64,000 nt of DNA from Larsenimonas salina (lineage in GTDB: Bacteria; Pseudomonadota; Gammaproteobacteria; Pseudomonadales; Halomonadaceae): the NCBI RefSeq assembly GCF_023736155.1, contig NZ_JAMLJJ010000004.1, positions 186,001 to 250,000 of the forward strand. Reading direction: 5' to 3'. Made by a program: the position numbers and the translations under genes. Below the pieces are notes generated by a model, which worked only from the letters and a program-made list of their open reading frames with translations, ran no database searches and had not been told where the DNA came from. How positions within the stretch are numbered: the stretch's first letter is position 1; each line of letters begins with the position of its first letter. Below, piece after piece: positions 26,048-35,646 of the stretch.

Positions 26048-28585
26048 TCAGGCGGTCGGCGCTACGCCAGATACTGCATCATCAGGTATGACACCAATAA
26101 GGTGGCCGACGACGCTAGGCCAGGTAAAGCATGCCTCGGTGCGCGCACGCGCATGAGTCACCCGCGTGTCGCGCTCACAGTCATCTGCACTCAACAAGGC
26201 GCGCAGAGTTGCGGAAAACGCGTCGCGCTCGGCAAGCCATAGTTGGTGTTCATCAAAGTCCAGCCCCCGATTGCCAAAAGGCGTGGTCAATACCGGTACG
26301 CCGCTGGCAGTGTAATCCAGCATCTTGAGGTTGCTGCCGGAACCACTGAACATGGGATTGAGCGCCACGTCGGCACTGGCCAGCAGTACCTGAAGCTCGG
26401 CATCACTGACTCGACCCAGCGAGCGCACATTCGGAGGTAGATGGAGAAAATCAGGGTGTTGACAGAGACTTCCGGCCAGATAGAAAAGGACTTCCGGGTG
26501 GTGCGGCGCCAGGTTCCGGCAGATAAAGTCAGCGGCTTCGAGGTTTGGCCCATGCCAGCTTCCCAGAAACAGGGCTATACGGCGGTGCTGGCCCAATCGC
26601 TGCTGCCACCGATACCGAGCGGCCATGGAGATAAAGGGCAGCTGTTCGATGTTGGCACAGTTAGCGATGACCACGCCCTTGTCAGCCGGCAGATTATAAC
26701 GATGCCGAAAGCATTGAAGATCTGTTTCTGAACAGGCCAGAATAGTATGACTTTGCTGGCAGGCAAGACGCTCGGCCTCATCCACCGCCTTGATGGCTTC
26801 CTCGGCTTCCGGTAAATGCTTCTCCAGTGCTTGAGCAATAATGGCCCGCTTGAGGTCAAGTTCAACGTTGTGTGCTTCATAAAGCCATGGACCGTGGTAG
26901 TGCGCCATCAAGGCATGCACCAGATAGGGATGAGCGCAGAGCGCGAGCGTTGTGCTTGTGCTGTAGTGTTTTAGCGCGTCGATAAATGCCGGGTTGTGCT
27001 GCCAGCCATGAATGGCGGCGATATCGTCTACCGAGGCACTTAAGACCCGCCCCAGCGACTGTCGCTGAGTACGCTGCGCCGTGGTTAACGGTATGCGGTG
27101 TTCAAAGAGGCCGGGGGCAATTTCTCGTCGGCCGGCCTGGTCATCGTTGTCACTCAGTACAAGTAGGGTAATCTGCACGCCAAGCTCAGCGGCAATGTGC
27201 CGGTAGAGATGGTACATGCGACTTTGTCCACCGCCCATGGGCGGGTAAACCGAGTAGGTATTGACCACCAGCCAGTGCGCTGCTGCCTTGACCTTGGCCG
27301 CTGACTGACGGCCACTGACGACTATGGGAAACGCTGAATCGGCGCGGTCTGCTTCACTGTCATGGGGCGTATCATCGAGCAGCTCGCGGACGGTGTTGTG
27401 CCAATTGACGTGGGCAACGCACTTTTGAGCGTGTTCCCCCATGCGCGCAGTCGTGGCACGGTCGGTGGCGGCTTCAACAAACGCATCTGCCAGCGCGTGA
27501 GCCTCCGGCGCAACACTCCAGCCACTGATGCCGTGTTTCACGAACTCGTTGACACCACCGGAGTCACAACAGGTTATCACCGGCTTGCCCGCACCCATCG
27601 CCTCTACGGTAATCAAGCCGTAGTCTTCATCGTAGGGCAGAAAAGGCACGGCAAGGGCATCGCGGTAGTGTTCGATAATCTCTGAGTCGCGCAAAAACCC
27701 TAAGAAGCGTATGCGATCATCCTCCGCAGCGAGTGCTTTCAGCTCGTGCTCCATGGGCCCAGTACCCGCAATGCGCAGCTCCATGTCGAGTTCTGTACGC
27801 AAAAAGGCGCGAATCAGCAGGTCGAGTCGTTTAGGGCCATCAAGGCGGCTGACCGTGAAGAAATAGTCGCGGCCTTCGCCCTCAAAAAGCGGGAGGTCCG
27901 AGGGGTGATGGATTACCTTGACTGGCACGCCCTCGGGAAAGTAATCGACGCGTTCGGTGACGTTGCGAGAAATTGCGGCGTAGCGACTTATTGCATGAGG
28001 CGCCAGTGCAATGGCGTCCAGATGATGGACGATGGCGCGGGTCAGTGGACCGGGAAATGCAAGCAATGCTGCGCGCACGTTAGCCGGAAGCGTGCTTTCA
28101 GTGGCCAGACGCTGTACTCGGCCAAAAAGCTCCGGTAGCTGGGCACGCTCGGGCGGCGCGTGTAGCAGTACCCTTAGCGCCCTAAGGCTTGGGTGGTGTC
28201 GCAGTACCTTAATGCTGCGCTGCCCTTTTTCCCCGGGCCACGCCTCGGGCGTGAAAGGATCTTGTACTGCACGCTCGGGCCAGGGGTAAGTGTCGTAAAG
28301 CCCACGCAGGGTATGCTGCAGGTACAGATGGTGGTCTGGGTGCTGAACCATCCAGGCCGGATACTTGGTTGAAATCACACGGTCGAAATGGCTTAAATCA
28401 AGCTCGGAAAAGCGCTGATAACTGTCCATCAACTCAACGAAGGTGCGTTCAGGACTCGGTATCTTGATCAGTTCCATCTGGTGGCCGCTGAACTGATTGA
28501 CGCTCTGCAAAAGCCCCCACCAAAGCTTTTCGGCACCGCCGACAGTGAAGGGAACGGCGCTTGGTGCCACCAGCGCTATTTTCAT
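26048..28585 (-). CDS. Double-domain glycosyltransferase (two GT4-like GT-B modules)
   Basis: An 845-residue cytoplasmic protein made of two GT-B glycosyltransferases. Module 1 (about 1-400) starts MKIALVAPSAVPFTVGGAE and has the donor-site block YDEDYGLITVEAMGAGKPV. Module 2 (about 430-845) starts near WLVVNTYSVYPPMGGGQSRM and has FLGSWHGPNLEA and SGSGSNLKMLDYTASGVPVL. Module 1 is clearly paralogous to the next gene upstream. Such fusions occur in polymerases that alternate two linkages, for example polymannan O-antigen enzymes. The start is ATG 28585, overlapping the preceding stop (ATGA). It is the last gene of the manC operon. Confidence 0.88.
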   Translation of the reverse strand: MKIALVAPSAVPFTVGGAEKLWWGLLQSVNQFSGHQMELIKIPSPERTFVELMDSYQRFSELDLSHFDRVISTKYPAWMVQHPDHHLYLQHTLRGLYDTYPWPERAVQDPFTPEAWPGEKGQRSIKVLRHHPSLRALRVLLHAPPERAQLPELFGRVQRLATESTLPANVRAALLAFPGPLTRAIVHHLDAIALAPHAISRYAAISRNVTERVDYFPEGVPVKVIHHPSDLPLFEGEGRDYFFTVSRLDGPKRLDLLIRAFLRTELDMELRIAGTGPMEHELKALAAEDDRIRFLGFLRDSEIIEHYRDALAVPFLPYDEDYGLITVEAMGAGKPVITCCDSGGVNEFVKHGISGWSVAPEAHALADAFVEAATDRATTARMGEHAQKCVAHVNWHNTVRELLDDTPHDSEADRADSAFPIVVSGRQSAAKVKAAAHWLVVNTYSVYPPMGGGQSRMYHLYRHIAAELGVQITLLVLSDNDDQAGRREIAPGLFEHRIPLTTAQRTQRQSLGRVLSASVDDIAAIHGWQHNPAFIDALKHYSTSTTLALCAHPYLVHALMAHYHGPWLYEAHNVELDLKRAIIAQALEKHLPEAEEAIKAVDEAERLACQQSHTILACSETDLQCFRHRYNLPADKGVVIANCANIEQLPFISMAARYRWQQRLGQHRRIALFLGSWHGPNLEAADFICRNLAPHHPEVLFYLAGSLCQHPDFLHLPPNVRSLGRVSDAELQVLLASADVALNPMFSGSGSNLKMLDYTASGVPVLTTPFGNRGLDFDEHQLWLAERDAFSATLRALLSADDCERDTRVTHARARTEACFTWPSVVGHLIGVIPDDAVSGVAPTA

Positions 28586-29616
28586 CTCTTCCCTCCAATG
28601 AGTTGTTCGGTGACCTGCTGCCAACTGATGCCAGCTCGGTGATATGCGGCAGTCGCACACCGCCCCATTTCAGCTGAACGCACGCGATTATGCCAAGCGT
28701 CATCGATCGCCGCTGCAATGGCTTGCGGCTCAGGCGCAACGATCCAGCCGGTTTCACCATGAGATACGAATTCGCACGGACCACCGCTGTCCTTACAGGT
28801 AATCACCGGCTTGCCGGCCAGCATGGCCTCCAGCGTGATATAGCCGTAATCTTCATCATATGGGCCAAAGAAGACCGCCATGGCGTGTGCGTACCAGGCA
28901 AGTTTTTCTTCCTCGCTAAACCCACCCAGTAGACGAACACGATCATCCAGCCCGTGTTGTTCGATCAACTGACGGTAGCGTTCACGCTGCCCCCCTTCTC
29001 CGGCAATCAGTATCTTGGCAGGGGTTTGAAGGTAACGGGCTGCCTCAATCAACAAATCTTGCCGTTTAAGGCTTTCCAGCCGGCTGGGACAGAACACATA
29101 ACCCCACTCTTCATCGCAATAGAAGCGCTCGGCATTATACGGAGGGTGGTACAAGGGCCGTGCTTCGAGCTGATTGTAAGTGTGCAAACGTTCGGCAACC
29201 CGGCGTGAGTTGGCGAACAACCGGCGCGCTTTAGAGAGGTGACAGTTATCGAACGCATGAACGGCGCTTTTAAGATGACGCTGTTCAGCGTTTGCCTGTT
29301 TTTCGTCCCAAAGCTCGTACATGGCTCGATGCTGGTGCATGACCCAAACGGTATGATCCGGGTGATTCACACCATAGCCTGGAAACTGAAGGCTGATGAC
29401 TCGATCGATCGACACGCCATTGGGTGCGGTCATGTCGAGGCTTTCAACATAGGCCATCAAACGCTCGATCTCAGCCTCTGGCTGGAAACGAAAGGGAAAA
29501 CGAAGCAGCTCTACACTATGGCCTTGCTCGCGCAATGCGCGCGCCACACCCTCTATGTGATAATCGGCGCCTCCACGCATAAAGGGAACCAAATTGGCCG
29601 TCAGCAAGATTTTCAC
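28582..29616 (-). CDS. GT4 family glycosyltransferase
   Basis: A 344-residue GT-B enzyme. The N-terminal acceptor domain starts KILLTANLVPFMRGGADYH. The C-terminal donor domain contains FCPSRLESLKRQDLLIEA, ILIAGEGGQRERY and the E-x7-E-type block YDEDYGYITLEAMLAGKPV. The last block and the following DSGGPCEFVSHGETGW are nearly the same as in module 1 of the neighbouring double enzyme, so the pair probably arose by duplication. GTG 29616 overlaps the methyltransferase stop by four bases. The sugar donor is likely GDP-mannose given manC, but this is inference. Confidence 0.87.
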   Translation of the reverse strand: MKILLTANLVPFMRGGADYHIEGVARALREQGHSVELLRFPFRFQPEAEIERLMAYVESLDMTAPNGVSIDRVISLQFPGYGVNHPDHTVWVMHQHRAMYELWDEKQANAEQRHLKSAVHAFDNCHLSKARRLFANSRRVAERLHTYNQLEARPLYHPPYNAERFYCDEEWGYVFCPSRLESLKRQDLLIEAARYLQTPAKILIAGEGGQRERYRQLIEQHGLDDRVRLLGGFSEEEKLAWYAHAMAVFFGPYDEDYGYITLEAMLAGKPVITCKDSGGPCEFVSHGETGWIVAPEPQAIAAAIDDAWHNRVRSAEMGRCATAAYHRAGISWQQVTEQLIGGKR

Positions 29617-31169
29617 ACCGACACCTCCCCGTCATCCAGCGCCCGATCAGCACGTTTGGCCATCATCTCGTTGTCTGAAGCCTCGCCCTCTTTCACCGGT
29701 GCACGCTTAAGGCCAACAGCAGCAAAATCTTGAGGACCACAAAGGTGTCCATTGACACGTGCTGTCAGAGGGTCGTCCCCCGGGACTTTCGCCTCTTCGG
29801 GATAGGGGTTGAATCGCAGCACTTCGACGCTTGAAAAACCGTGGTAGCGCAGCATGAATGTGACGGCAGTTGGAGTCAGCGGGTTACGGTGGGTGGGGTC
29901 ATGGTAAAAGGTATGACTGCCTACCAGCACGTTTTCCGGATTGGGCGTTTCAAGTATTAGGACGCCCCCGGGGACCAGAATGCGGTGAGCCTCATTTACC
30001 ATCGTATAAAACACATCAAATGGCAGGTGCTCAGCAATATGAAAGCCACTGACAAGCGCATGGCTGTTATCTGGCTGGCGCCGCAGGCATTCGATAATAT
30101 CGCCTTGCTCGACTGAAAAGCCCGCATGCTGACAGTGATCGATCATGGCAATATTGAGATCAACCCCATGAGGGTCAAACCCTTGTTCGGTTAACAGCGC
30201 TAACCATTCGCCGCGCCCGCAGCCGAGATCAAGCGCCTTATTTCCGGCAGCCAAGGCAATATCAAGCTGCGGTTGATATTTACGAAGATGGACAGCAATC
30301 GCATCTTCACTGCCACGACAGGCATCTTCGAATGCAAGGTACCATGCGTCAATCAAGTCCTGTGACAATTGGGTTGACTGCTCTGATGTATTGACAACAC
30401 TTTCAGAGGACGCCAGTTTTTCCACGGCACGACGATGGTGCTGAAGTGCGCTCCAAAGCGCTGCCTGATAACGCTCCTGCTCGGACAGTATATGTTTCTG
30501 CTGATCGAGCTCATGCTCAAAAGAACCAAGTTGCGCGCCCTGTGACTCGAGCGTTGCAAGTAGACGCTGTGTTTCTCCATCAAGCTCTATCAAAATATCG
30601 CGTATTAATTCGCCATTGCGTTGCTCTTTAACCTCCAGGCATGAAAGGCGCGCAAGCAGACGCAAACGTGGACGTATCGCAATTGAGGCCATGCGATAAA
30701 TGGGGCGTAGGACAACATGCACTCCTCGCCTCAGTGGACCGAACTTTCCGGCGATCCTGAAGGGCAGTGTCAATGCGCCTCGACGCGGAATAACGACATT
30801 TTCTCGAGCTAGATACGCCTGCGCTTCATCCGCGCAAAGCAAAACAGCCAAGATGTAAAGCCTACCGGCGCGCGGCAAGAGATCTAGGTAGTGGTTCATA
30901 CCGCCGCTATCGGCTGCACGACCCATCAATATCTGATACGCACGATCAATAAAAAGCTCATCACTTAGATGAGGTGCAAAAAGCTCCTCGAAACAAGGAT
31001 GATGTAGATTTAAAACGTCTTGCTTGTAAGCATCTTCGCTGAGCTCATTCAAACAATGGCGCCATGTATATGACGGAGGTTCACTACTAGGTGATTGTGT
31101 ATCGATTTGACGCGCCACAACCTTGAGTCGATTAACAAGGCCATCGATATCATTAAATGTCTGCGACAT
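29613..31169 (-). CDS. Coiled-coil SAM-dependent methyltransferase with N-terminal DUF4214-like unit
   Basis: A 518-residue protein. Residues about 72-97 (ELFIDRAYQILMGRAADSGG) look like one DUF4214 unit. Residues about 178-255 form a probable coiled coil rich in Glu, Gln and Leu. The class I methyltransferase domain spans about 275-490, with motif I KALDLGCGRGEWL, later SGFHIAEHLPFD and RILVPGGVLILETPNPEN. It sits between Wzt and the glycosyltransferases. In E. coli O8/O9a the methyltransferase WbdD caps the polymannan and uses a coiled coil as a length ruler. A similar capping role is inferred here, though the domain order is reversed. Confidence 0.8.
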   Translation of the reverse strand: MSQTFNDIDGLVNRLKVVARQIDTQSPSSEPPSYTWRHCLNELSEDAYKQDVLNLHHPCFEELFAPHLSDELFIDRAYQILMGRAADSGGMNHYLDLLPRAGRLYILAVLLCADEAQAYLARENVVIPRRGALTLPFRIAGKFGPLRRGVHVVLRPIYRMASIAIRPRLRLLARLSCLEVKEQRNGELIRDILIELDGETQRLLATLESQGAQLGSFEHELDQQKHILSEQERYQAALWSALQHHRRAVEKLASSESVVNTSEQSTQLSQDLIDAWYLAFEDACRGSEDAIAVHLRKYQPQLDIALAAGNKALDLGCGRGEWLALLTEQGFDPHGVDLNIAMIDHCQHAGFSVEQGDIIECLRRQPDNSHALVSGFHIAEHLPFDVFYTMVNEAHRILVPGGVLILETPNPENVLVGSHTFYHDPTHRNPLTPTAVTFMLRYHGFSSVEVLRFNPYPEEAKVPGDDPLTARVNGHLCGPQDFAAVGLKRAPVKEGEASDNEMMAKRADRALDDGEVSV

Positions 31170-31206
31170 GGGGTTGTTCCTGATCTGCGATAAAATAGCC
31201 GGCCTT

Positions 31207-32412
31207 TCAAGACTTGTTTACTGTGTCTGTAACCATTTCGATAGGCAGACGGCAAACACCAGAAAAGATATTATGTTTGAAACCGGCAACTTCAAACTGC
31301 AGGTAGCCATCACACCACCAGTAACAATCATCAAGATGATGCTCACGGCTATGAAGTGCTGCAGTTAGAGTATATTTACCAGGGGCAATATCAGCGCAAA
31401 TACTGATTCGAATAAAACGACGCTCGCCAGCTGCAAATGATAGTGTTTCCCCTAACTGAAAGGTATTAAAACCAAATATATCCTGACCGAAGCGGTCTCT
31501 TATTAATAAACCCAGCGTCACCTCTTCAATGCTTTTCTTGGCCTCTAATTCCAATTGAATATCCAGCATTTCACCGCTGGAAATTGAACTTGCCAAACTT
31601 TCACGTCCCGTAGCTTTTCCCTGGATTATCTGTATTTCGCCGCTACCATAGGCCCCTTGGTCACGGTCGGCTCGACGCCCCTCTTCTTCTTCGGCTTGAC
31701 GTGCCATGATGCGATTATATACGTTAACCGCATCATCAGGGCTTCCTTGAAATACAATGCTTCCCCCTTCGATGACCAGCGCTCTATCACACAGCATTTT
31801 TACAGCGTTTAAATCATGCGATACAAAAAGAATGGAGCCACCGCGCTGCTTGAACTCGCGGATTTTTTTCATGCATTTTTGTTGAAAATAACCGTCCCCG
31901 ACTGACAGAGCTTCATCGACCAAAAAGCAACGTGGGTCAGCATGGATCGCGATCGAAAAGGCCAGGCGCATAGTCATTCCCGAGGAATAGGTGCGAAGTG
32001 GCTCATCTATATAGGCACCGAGCTCTGAGAATTCGACGATTTCGTTACGTTGTTCTTCGATTTCAGCATGGCTCATGCCAAGCATCAGGCCGTTGGCAAT
32101 GATATTTTGAAGGCCAGTTAACTCAGGGTTGAATCCTGTCCCCAGTTCCAGAAGACCAGTAATTCTGCCATCAACTTCAATCTCACCACTGTCTGGTAAT
32201 AACACACCAGTTATCAATTTGAGCAAGGTCGATTTGCCAGCACCATTACGGCCCAGAACTCCGAGAACCTCTCCCGGAGAAACACTGAAGGAAATATCAT
32301 CGAGTGCTTTATAGCAGCTATGGTGTACATGACCGGTAACGGCCTCCCGAAAACGATCAAGAGGCCGATCAAATAATTTAAACGTTTTTTCGAGGCGTCT
32401 GATTTCTATCAT
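31207..32412 (-). CDS. wzt: Wzt, ATPase of ABC O-polysaccharide exporter with C-terminal carbohydrate-binding-type domain
   Basis: A 401-residue protein. The N-terminal nucleotide-binding domain (about 1-240) has Walker A GRNGAGKST (about 54-62), signature YSSGMTMRLAF, Walker B CFLVDEALSVGD and the H-loop in FVSHDLNAV. It is followed by a beta-rich C-terminal domain (about 265-400). In O8/O9a systems this domain binds the modified polymer end and licenses export; systems that export unmodified polymers usually lack it. It therefore predicts a terminal cap, which fits the adjacent methyltransferase. AGGAG precedes ATG 32412. The permease gene is 9 bp upstream in the operon. Confidence 0.92.
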   Translation of the reverse strand: MIEIRRLEKTFKLFDRPLDRFREAVTGHVHHSCYKALDDISFSVSPGEVLGVLGRNGAGKSTLLKLITGVLLPDSGEIEVDGRITGLLELGTGFNPELTGLQNIIANGLMLGMSHAEIEEQRNEIVEFSELGAYIDEPLRTYSSGMTMRLAFSIAIHADPRCFLVDEALSVGDGYFQQKCMKKIREFKQRGGSILFVSHDLNAVKMLCDRALVIEGGSIVFQGSPDDAVNVYNRIMARQAEEEEGRRADRDQGAYGSGEIQIIQGKATGRESLASSISSGEMLDIQLELEAKKSIEEVTLGLLIRDRFGQDIFGFNTFQLGETLSFAAGERRFIRISICADIAPGKYTLTAALHSREHHLDDCYWWCDGYLQFEVAGFKHNIFSGVCRLPIEMVTDTVNKS

Positions 32413-32421
32413 TTCAATCTC

Positions 32422-33225
32422 CTACAGACAGTCCCTTAAATCACGCTCAGTGCGCTTCAGAAGCCAAACTGAAAGCCCTAATACAAATAAGGTTGCCAGC
32501 GTGAATAGAAAAATCGGTAATAAATCCGGCACTTTATGGAGCATAATAAGTGAACGGTAAGACTCAACCAAAGTAAAGAAAGGATTAAAGTGCATCCAGT
32601 GCATTACCCAAGAAGGTAAAATATCAGTAACGTAAACAATTGGCGTCACCCAAAACCAAACTTGCAAAACTACAGCAACAACTTCCTTGACATCTTTTAA
32701 ATATATTGAAAGTATTGCCAAACCTAACCCTAACGAGTAGACAAACAAGCATTGCAACAGGAAAACTGCAGGTACTAATAAAAAATAAAAGGAAAGAGGA
32801 AAGCCAATTATCAGCAAAAACCCTATAAAAAAAGCCATACTAATAGCATAAACTATAGCCTCAGCTAAAATCACAGAAAGTGGCATAGCAAACAAAGAAA
32901 GATTCACTTTAGTAACGAGATGCCGATGATCTCTAAAAAGGTTTGTTATTCGGGCGATACCATTTGCAAATGCTGTCCACGCCAACACACCGCTAATCAA
33001 ATATATGCTGTAAGCGTATTGATCTATATCAACTCCAAATCCTTCAAGCCGTGCCCCCATAATGCGAGAAAAAACCAGAACAAATACTAAAATATTAACT
33101 AGTGGAGCGATAAAGGTCCATGTAGCGCCGAGCGCCGAACCGGTATGCCTCTCGATTAGATCCTGCCGCGTAAGGTGCAAGATAACAGGCAAACTGTCTT
33201 TTATTCTACAAAAACGATCAAGCAT
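32422..33225 (-). CDS. wzm: Wzm, ABC-2 type permease for polysaccharide export
   Basis: A 267-residue inner-membrane protein with six predicted helices and the ABC-2 permease layout. It has a cytoplasmic amphipathic N-terminus (RQDLIERHTGSALGATWTF), a first helix pair near 35-85, and the conserved WFWVTPIVYV and FNPFFTLVESYR segments toward the C-terminus. It pairs with the Wzt ATPase to carry undecaprenyl-linked polysaccharide to the periplasm. No wzx or wzy is visible in the window, so the island uses the ABC-transporter route. The gene is visibly A+T-richer than the flanking chromosome. Confidence 0.93.
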   Translation of the reverse strand: MLDRFCRIKDSLPVILHLTRQDLIERHTGSALGATWTFIAPLVNILVFVLVFSRIMGARLEGFGVDIDQYAYSIYLISGVLAWTAFANGIARITNLFRDHRHLVTKVNLSLFAMPLSVILAEAIVYAISMAFFIGFLLIIGFPLSFYFLLVPAVFLLQCLFVYSLGLGLAILSIYLKDVKEVVAVVLQVWFWVTPIVYVTDILPSWVMHWMHFNPFFTLVESYRSLIMLHKVPDLLPIFLFTLATLFVLGLSVWLLKRTERDLRDCL

Positions 33226-33233
33226 TTAATATT

Positions 33234-34409
33234 TTAAACTCGTTTTAATGAGCTTACCAAAAGCTCAAATGAATGATGCCAGTTGAACTGGCCTGCACGC
33301 TCCTTTCCGGCATACATAAGCTGCTTAGATTTATTATTGTCTTCTAAGAGTAGTATCATTGCCGCTCTAATTTCCTCAATATTTTCGGGGTCTACACATA
33401 AAGCTGCGCTTGAAGCAACTTCACGAGTAGCACCTCGATCAGAAGTAATAACAGGCACTCCTGCTGCCATGGCTTCAACGATAGGCATGCCGAATCCTTC
33501 ATATAATGAAAGATAAGCAAAAAAAGTGGCATTAGCGTAAAGCGCTGGCAAATCCTCGTCGGCAATGTAACCTAATAACCGAATACGTCCTGCATTAATC
33601 GCTTTTGATGCTTCAGGAGAAATAGCATCTCCCCATCCTTGCATTCCAACCAATATCAAAGGGCAATAACGTTGTTGCTCTGGTGGAAGTGTTAAAAAAG
33701 CCTCAATAAGACGATTCAAATTTTTACGAGGTTCAAGCGTTCCAACACTCAAGCAATAATGCGAAGGCATTTGGTATTTAGCTATCACACGCTGCTGATC
33801 AATAACATTTGAGTAGAAAAAACGCTCTGAAACACCAGGAGGTACAATATCTATGCGCCCCTGGTTAATACCATAAAGTGTTGTTAATTCTTCAGCAGTA
33901 AATTCAGATACTACATTAATGCGATCAGCTTTTTTCAGACTATTTTCTAAGTTTCTGTTTAAAAAAGAAACCCGCTCTTTTGGATGGTATTCAGGAAAGC
34001 GTTTATGAGAAAGATCGTGTACTGTAATAACACTTTTTCCTTGCCAGGGCAGCCGAATAAAGTTTGGTTCCCAATAAACTGCTTCAGCCGCGTCTGGTTT
34101 TTGAAGCCGGTACCATTGCAAACGATAAGTCAAGGCAGCACGATAAACATGACGTGTTAGAGGATTACGCATATATCGCTTTAACGCGCCATTCGCTTTA
34201 CTCTTGCTTGAATAACCACTTGAGCACGGGCTTTCTTTCAAGAGCGATGATTCGCTATTTAAAGGTGAAATATTAGGCCCAGCCAGACCATGCACGTTAA
34301 TGCCGTGAGAAGCATTTTTACTAACTAGTATTCGAGTTAGCTCACGGGTGTAATGCCCGACGCCAGTTAGAGGAGCCATCAAGGGCTGTAGGTTCACTAT
34401 GAGCTGCAT
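33234..34409 (-). CDS. GT4 family glycosyltransferase, probable mannosyltransferase
   Basis: A 391-residue GT-B enzyme. The N-terminus MQLIVNLQPLMAPLTGVGHY with TRELTRIL matches the WbdA/WbdB-like mannosyltransferase group. The donor domain has LSVGTLEPRKNLNRLIEAF, LLGYIADEDLPALYANA and the block YEGFGMPIVEAMAAGVPVI with both conserved Glu residues. It lies 8 bp upstream of wzm and 1 bp after the next glycosyltransferase. GDP-mannose is a likely donor because manC starts this operon. The gene is A+T-rich relative to both flanks of the island. Confidence 0.88.
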   Translation of the reverse strand: MQLIVNLQPLMAPLTGVGHYTRELTRILVSKNASHGINVHGLAGPNISPLNSESSLLKESPCSSGYSSKSKANGALKRYMRNPLTRHVYRAALTYRLQWYRLQKPDAAEAVYWEPNFIRLPWQGKSVITVHDLSHKRFPEYHPKERVSFLNRNLENSLKKADRINVVSEFTAEELTTLYGINQGRIDIVPPGVSERFFYSNVIDQQRVIAKYQMPSHYCLSVGTLEPRKNLNRLIEAFLTLPPEQQRYCPLILVGMQGWGDAISPEASKAINAGRIRLLGYIADEDLPALYANATFFAYLSLYEGFGMPIVEAMAAGVPVITSDRGATREVASSAALCVDPENIEEIRAAMILLLEDNNKSKQLMYAGKERAGQFNWHHSFELLVSSLKRV

Positions 34410-34410
34410 A

Positions 34411-35646
34411 TCAAGCCGGCTGAAAAAGCCTTTTATCCTCTAATAGTGTAATGATACGGCTTAAAAAAACTTCACCGGAAAATCGTTCGGCATTTCTTCG
34501 ACAAGCCATGTGTGAAAAATCTATAAGTTCGAATTTCTCTACCGCCTCGCAAAGGCTTTCAGCAGTTTGTTCATTGAAAAAAATGCCTGTTTTTTCCGAA
34601 TCAGCTAACTCACTGATACCACGAACTGTTTCCAAAGCACCACCCCGGCCATACGCGATTACCGGCGTTCCACATGCCTGAGATTCCAATGGCATAATGC
34701 CGAAATCATCATCCGCAGAAAAAATAAATCCACGTGCACGAGCAAGATAATCATACAGCAGATCATCCTCACAATATCCTAGGAAGGATATATTATCGTG
34801 GCCTTTAGACAACTGCTTAAAATAATCGGCTTCCGGGCCGGAACCAATTACAATTAGGTTCCGCTGCGGCATTTTTTTAAAGGCTTTTATGGCTAAATCA
34901 ATACGCTTATAAGGTACAAGTCGTGATGCAGCAAGATAGAAGGCCTCTCGTGGAGCTGCGCTAAAGGGGATCTTTTCAGTAGCAACAGGAGGATATAAAA
35001 CCTCACTCTCACGCCTGTAATATTTTTTTATCCTTCGTGCAACATTTCTTGAATTAGCCCAAAAATAATCCACTTGGCCGGCAGTAATGTAATCCCAGTG
35101 GCGTATTTTATAAAGAGCGTATCTTACAAACCATCTAAGAAACACCGATCGGTAATTAGCATCAGTTAAATACTCTTCTTTCATATCCCATGCATAACGC
35201 ATGGGTGTATGGCAATAACATATATGCAATTGATTCGGATGAGTCACAACTCCTTTAGCCACAGCCGAGCTTGACGAAATAACCAGATCATATTCATTTA
35301 CATCAAGTTGCTCGATAGCAAAGGGCATTAATGGCAAAAAAAGCCTATGGTGTTTTTTAGCAAAAGGAACCTTTTGTAAAAAGCTGGTTGTTATTTTTTT
35401 ACCTGTAAGCCACCGCCTTTTTTGAATTGGTAGATCATCAACTGTTGTAAAAATATCTGCCTGAGGAAATGCAGCCAGCAATCCCTCAATTACTTTTTCA
35501 GCACCACCGTTAGTTACTAACCAATCATGAACAATAGCAACGCGAAGATGCGCTGTTAATATATGCAAATGCGATAATGCGCCATCAGTGTGATTAATCA
35601 TGCTTGATAAGCTCCCTTGAGCTTCAACTTCATCTGAAAGCGACAT
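34411..35646 (-). CDS. GT4 family glycosyltransferase, WbaZ/WbdC-like
   Basis: A 411-residue GT-B enzyme. After a 33-residue N-terminal extension, which may reflect a later true start at the internal Met16, it has RVAIVHDWLVTNGGAEKVIE. Then follow CYCHTPMRYAWD, ASRLVPYKRIDLAIKAF, VIGSGPEADY and DDFGIMPLESQACGTPVIAYG. This pattern is typical of mannosyltransferases such as WbaZ and WbdC, which add early mannose residues. ATG 35646 follows the manC stop with no gap. The extension lacks an obvious function. Confidence 0.87.
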   Translation of the reverse strand: MSLSDEVEAQGSLSSMINHTDGALSHLHILTAHLRVAIVHDWLVTNGGAEKVIEGLLAAFPQADIFTTVDDLPIQKRRWLTGKKITTSFLQKVPFAKKHHRLFLPLMPFAIEQLDVNEYDLVISSSSAVAKGVVTHPNQLHICYCHTPMRYAWDMKEEYLTDANYRSVFLRWFVRYALYKIRHWDYITAGQVDYFWANSRNVARRIKKYYRRESEVLYPPVATEKIPFSAAPREAFYLAASRLVPYKRIDLAIKAFKKMPQRNLIVIGSGPEADYFKQLSKGHDNISFLGYCEDDLLYDYLARARGFIFSADDDFGIMPLESQACGTPVIAYGRGGALETVRGISELADSEKTGIFFNEQTAESLCEAVEKFELIDFSHMACRRNAERFSGEVFLSRIITLLEDKRLFQPA

